Positions 61,594 through 64,000 of a stretch of DNA of 64,000 nucleotides are shown here, one piece after another; position 1 is the stretch's first letter; each line of letters begins with the position of its first letter. The position numbers were made by a program, and so were the translations under genes. Below the pieces are notes generated by a model, which was given only the letters and a program-made list of their open reading frames with translations, was not told the origin of the DNA and made no database searches. Source of the DNA: Kribbella rubisoli (lineage in GTDB: Bacteria > Actinomycetota > Actinomycetes > Propionibacteriales > Kribbellaceae); NCBI RefSeq assembly GCF_004217145.1, contig NZ_SHKR01000014.1:310001-374000 (forward strand), in the 5' to 3' direction.

Positions 61594-62906
61594 CCTCTCG
61601 AGGTCGAAGCAGTCAGGCGCTCGGCCTGATCTGTCTTCGCGCGTAGATCGGTCGCATCGGGGTCCAGCAGCAATCTCAGCTCTGCGTCCAGGCGTTGCAC
61701 CAGAGGTGTGTCGGCTGACAGGTCGTTCAGCTCCAGTGGGTCGTCGTCGAGGTTGAAGACCTGCGGCGGGTTGGCGGGGCCGTAGTAGCAGTACTTCCAG
61801 GGGCCGGACTTGAGCATGAAGCCGCCGTCGAGCATGCCTTGGGCGTGGTACTCCGAGAGCACGGGGCGATCCATTGGGTCGAGCAACGAATGGCCTGGCA
61901 GAGCCGAGTCGGATGCCAGCCCAGCACTGTCTCTGAGCGTTGGCAGTAGGTCGACGAGGCTGACGTGGGCATCGGTGCGGGCAGGCGACCGGGCCGGGTG
62001 GCGGAGCAGGAGAGGGATGCGAACTGCGGGCTCGTAGAAGCACTGCTTCTGCCAGATGCCGTGGCGACCGGCCATTTCGCCGTGGTCGCTGGTGTAGATG
62101 ACCACGGTGTCGTCCGGGATCGCGTCGAGCAGTCGGCCGATCTGGTGGTCGAGGTGACTGATCAATGCCCAGTAGCAGACCGTTGCCTCGCGGATCTGCT
62201 CCTCTGTCAGCGGTTCGTCGTTGCGGAAGCCGTGGCGCAGCAACGAGATCACTGGGTGCTGCTCGTCGGCGACAGAGGGCAGTTCGACATCGGCGGCGTC
62301 GTACAGCGCGCGGAACTCCGGTGGGGCGACCAACGGGAAGTGCGGGTGCATGTACCCGACGTACAGCAGGAACGGGTCCTCGCCAGGGGCACGCAGGAAG
62401 TCCACTGCTGCGTCGGTTGCGGCTCCGTCGTGCTGCGTGTGGACGTGGTCGCCTGCGCCCTGTTCGGTGACGTGTGAGTTGGACGGACGTCGCCAGTCCG
62501 GCGTACGGCGGGGTGGGCGGCCGCTGTGGTCCAGCCAGAAGTCCAGGTCGTCTGTGAGGCGCTTGTCGAAGCCCAGCAGGCGGTCTGGTCCGTTGAAGTG
62601 CGTGCGTCCGGCGATGAGCGAGGTGTAACCGGCCTCGCGCAGATGGTGACCCCAGGTGCGGTACGTCGGGCCGGGGATCACGCCGTTGTCCCAGGCCCCG
62701 ATCTGGTGCACGTACTGCCCTGACATCATCGAGAGCCGGGAGGGGACGCACATCGGGCTGTTCGTGTAGGCGCGGTCGAACGAAACGCCCTGTGCGGCCA
62801 GGCGGTCCAGATGCGGCGTCTGTACGTGCGGATGGCCGGCCCACCCGGCTGCGGCGGCGGTGTGCTCGTCGGACAGGACTACGAGGATGTTCGGAGGACG
62901 GTCCAC
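61590..62906 (-). CDS. Sulfatase (formylglycine-dependent family), first of a tandem pair
   Basis: A 438-residue sulfatase with PNILVVLSDEHTA (metal-binding Asp), the formylglycine signature MCVPSRLSMMSG and VVIYTSDHGEMAGRHG. It is distinct from its neighbour (around 25-30 per cent by eye) but shares the fold and may act on the same substrate. The start is a GTG at 62906. Its upstream 110-bp spacer (62907-63015) with the divergent membrane protein gene contains the promoter. No signal peptide is visible, so the pair is probably cytoplasmic. Confidence 0.92.
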   Translation of the reverse strand: MDRPPNILVVLSDEHTAAAAGWAGHPHVQTPHLDRLAAQGVSFDRAYTNSPMCVPSRLSMMSGQYVHQIGAWDNGVIPGPTYRTWGHHLREAGYTSLIAGRTHFNGPDRLLGFDKRLTDDLDFWLDHSGRPPRRTPDWRRPSNSHVTEQGAGDHVHTQHDGAATDAAVDFLRAPGEDPFLLYVGYMHPHFPLVAPPEFRALYDAADVELPSVADEQHPVISLLRHGFRNDEPLTEEQIREATVCYWALISHLDHQIGRLLDAIPDDTVVIYTSDHGEMAGRHGIWQKQCFYEPAVRIPLLLRHPARSPARTDAHVSLVDLLPTLRDSAGLASDSALPGHSLLDPMDRPVLSEYHAQGMLDGGFMLKSGPWKYCYYGPANPPQVFNLDDDPLELNDLSADTPLVQRLDAELRLLLDPDATDLRAKTDQAERLTASTSRG

Positions 62907-63015
62907 GTGGACAGCCTAGGCAAACGATTGCCGGTGCGCTTGGGGCGGATGTGTCTGGTGTGGCGTACCGAAGTGTCTGCACGGCGTGACGGCTGATCGT
63001 CGCTACCTTGGGGTT

Positions 63016-64000
63016 GTGGCCAAATTTCTTGGGTTCTTGCTCGGCGTAGCCGTTGCTCTGGCCGGACCGGCCGTTTTCGGAGTACTCGCGGCCCCGGGTG
63101 GTATCGAGCTGAATGCGAAGGAGCTGGCGCTTGCCTTCGGCATCGGCGCGCTGGTCTTCTGGGCCGTGGTGTCGTACTTCTCCGGCGCCGGCGCGCTCGG
63201 GGCGTTCCTCGCCTTCGGCACGATGATCTACTGCTGGCTCTGGATCCCGAACCGGACCACGAACTTCCTGAACGACGTCCCCGGCGTCACCAACGGGATG
63301 ATCGACGGGTCGAAGCAGTACACGCTGAACGGCGTCGTACCGATCCTCGCGGTGATCTCGCTGGTGTACGCGATCCAGCTGATTGTTCGCAGTGTGCAGC
63401 GGCGTCGGCGCGAGCGGGCCGAGGACGAGCGGCTGCAGCGCGAGCAGGAGGCGGCACAGGCGCAGCAGGAGGCGGATGTCGCGGCGGTGTACCCGGTTGC
63501 CGGGAGCACCTATGCCGAGCCGGTCGCGTACGAGAGCCACACGCGGTACGACGATCTGTTCGACGAGCCGGAGCCGGTGCGGCCGCGGAACCAGGCGGAC
63601 GAGCAGACGCGGCAGTTCCCGGTCGGTGCTGAGTTCGAGCAGACGCGGCAGTTCCCGGAGGCTGATGCTCGGGGCAACTACGTCGGTGACGAGACCGTCG
63701 CCGCCGCCCCGGTGCAGGAAGACGAGTCAGCCACCGCCGAGGCGCAGGTTGAAGAGCAGGAAGCTCCTGCGCAGGAAGGGCCCGTAGCGGAGGAGACTCA
63801 GGCGATGCCGGTCTCGCAGTCCGAGTCGGATGAGGTCGAGACGCCGGAGCCCAAGCCCGAAGAGACGACTCCCTCCGCGGAGATCAAGCCTGCCGAGGAG
63901 AGCGCGCCGGAGGCCAAGGACGCCGAGCCGGTCGAGGAGACGCAGGCGATGCCTGTCGAGGAGACTCAGCCGGTTCCGGTCGCGCAGCCCAAGCCAGCGG
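63016..64000 (+). CDS. Membrane protein with acidic repetitive tail (runs off the window)
   Basis: An open frame from the GTG at 63016 continues without a stop for at least 328 codons to the edge. Four hydrophobic helices (about residues 3-24, 36-57, 60-77 and 103-124) are followed by a basic segment (RRRRERAEDERLQREQE) and then a long acidic, Glu/Gln/Pro-rich cytoplasmic tail with repeats such as EQTRQFPV (twice) and EETQAMPV (twice, plus a variant EETQPVPV). Function is unknown. Strict high-GC third-position use and its divergent placement from the sulfatase pair support it as a real gene. Confidence 0.8.
   Translation, partial: MAKFLGFLLGVAVALAGPAVFGVLAAPGGIELNAKELALAFGIGALVFWAVVSYFSGAGALGAFLAFGTMIYCWLWIPNRTTNFLNDVPGVTNGMIDGSKQYTLNGVVPILAVISLVYAIQLIVRSVQRRRRERAEDERLQREQEAAQAQQEADVAAVYPVAGSTYAEPVAYESHTRYDDLFDEPEPVRPRNQADEQTRQFPVGAEFEQTRQFPEADARGNYVGDETVAAAPVQEDESATAEAQVEEQEAPAQEGPVAEETQAMPVSQSESDEVETPEPKPEETTPSAEIKPAEESAPEAKDAEPVEETQAMPVEETQPVPVAQPKPA

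Noticed and set aside
61594..63540. An in-frame 649-codon upstream extension of the second sulfatase
   Set aside because: The extension runs through the other sulfatase gene in a wrong frame and has Arg/Pro-rich nonsense composition. The ATG at 61593 fits the family N-terminus.

Overview
The window is high-GC, gene-dense DNA with many GTG starts and 1-8 bp gene overlaps. It looks like a chromosomal segment of a filamentous actinobacterium. Gene content (DUF3043 protein, PspA/PspAA pair, DUF222-HNH protein, lpdA-sucB-lipB neighbourhood, many sugar and peptide ABC systems) suggests Nocardioidaceae/Kribbella or a relative; the genus is an inference. No rRNA, tRNA, CRISPR array, insertion sequence or prophage was recognised.

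Region 1 (1-26440) is an exopolysaccharide locus. A leftward operon (8101 to beyond base 1) encodes a sugar epimerase, two NDP-sugar C-methyltransferase-type proteins, a sugar-1-phosphate nucleotidyltransferase, a PIG-L deacetylase, another methyltransferase, a flippase and two near-duplicate GT2 enzymes. A divergent rightward operon (8302-16876) encodes a UDP-glucose/GDP-mannose dehydrogenase, a GT4, an asparagine-synthase-like amidotransferase, an ADH-Gfo/Idh/MocA fusion and a heparinase II/III-like protein. A third unit (16945-24264) encodes two Wzz-like co-polymerases whose kinase-like domains have lost the Walker A motif, an O-antigen ligase/polymerase, a GT4, a secreted beta-helix protein and a small protein resembling partners of ECF sigma factors. 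A leftward unit (26440-24304) encodes the initiating sugar-phosphate transferase and an ECF sigma factor. The motif GTATCA occurs just upstream of all four units.

Region 2 (26614-40986): PspAA/PspA, DUF3043 protein, aldo/keto reductase; a cobalamin riboswitch followed by a complete ECF vitamin transporter with a secreted companion protein and cobU-cobS; then a ROK regulator with a xylose/ribose-type ABC importer.

Region 3 (40993-47101): a leftward dipeptide/oligopeptide ABC operon whose first gene (dppC type) carries a frameshift. In both importer operons a perfect long hairpin directly follows the substrate-binding-protein gene.

Region 4 (47434-64000): core metabolism (gcvT, pepA, lpdA, sucB, lipB), interrupted by a leftward block with a transmembrane pseudokinase and a DUF222-HNH protein, and by a leftward pair of sulfatases. 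A membrane protein with an acidic repetitive tail runs off the right edge.
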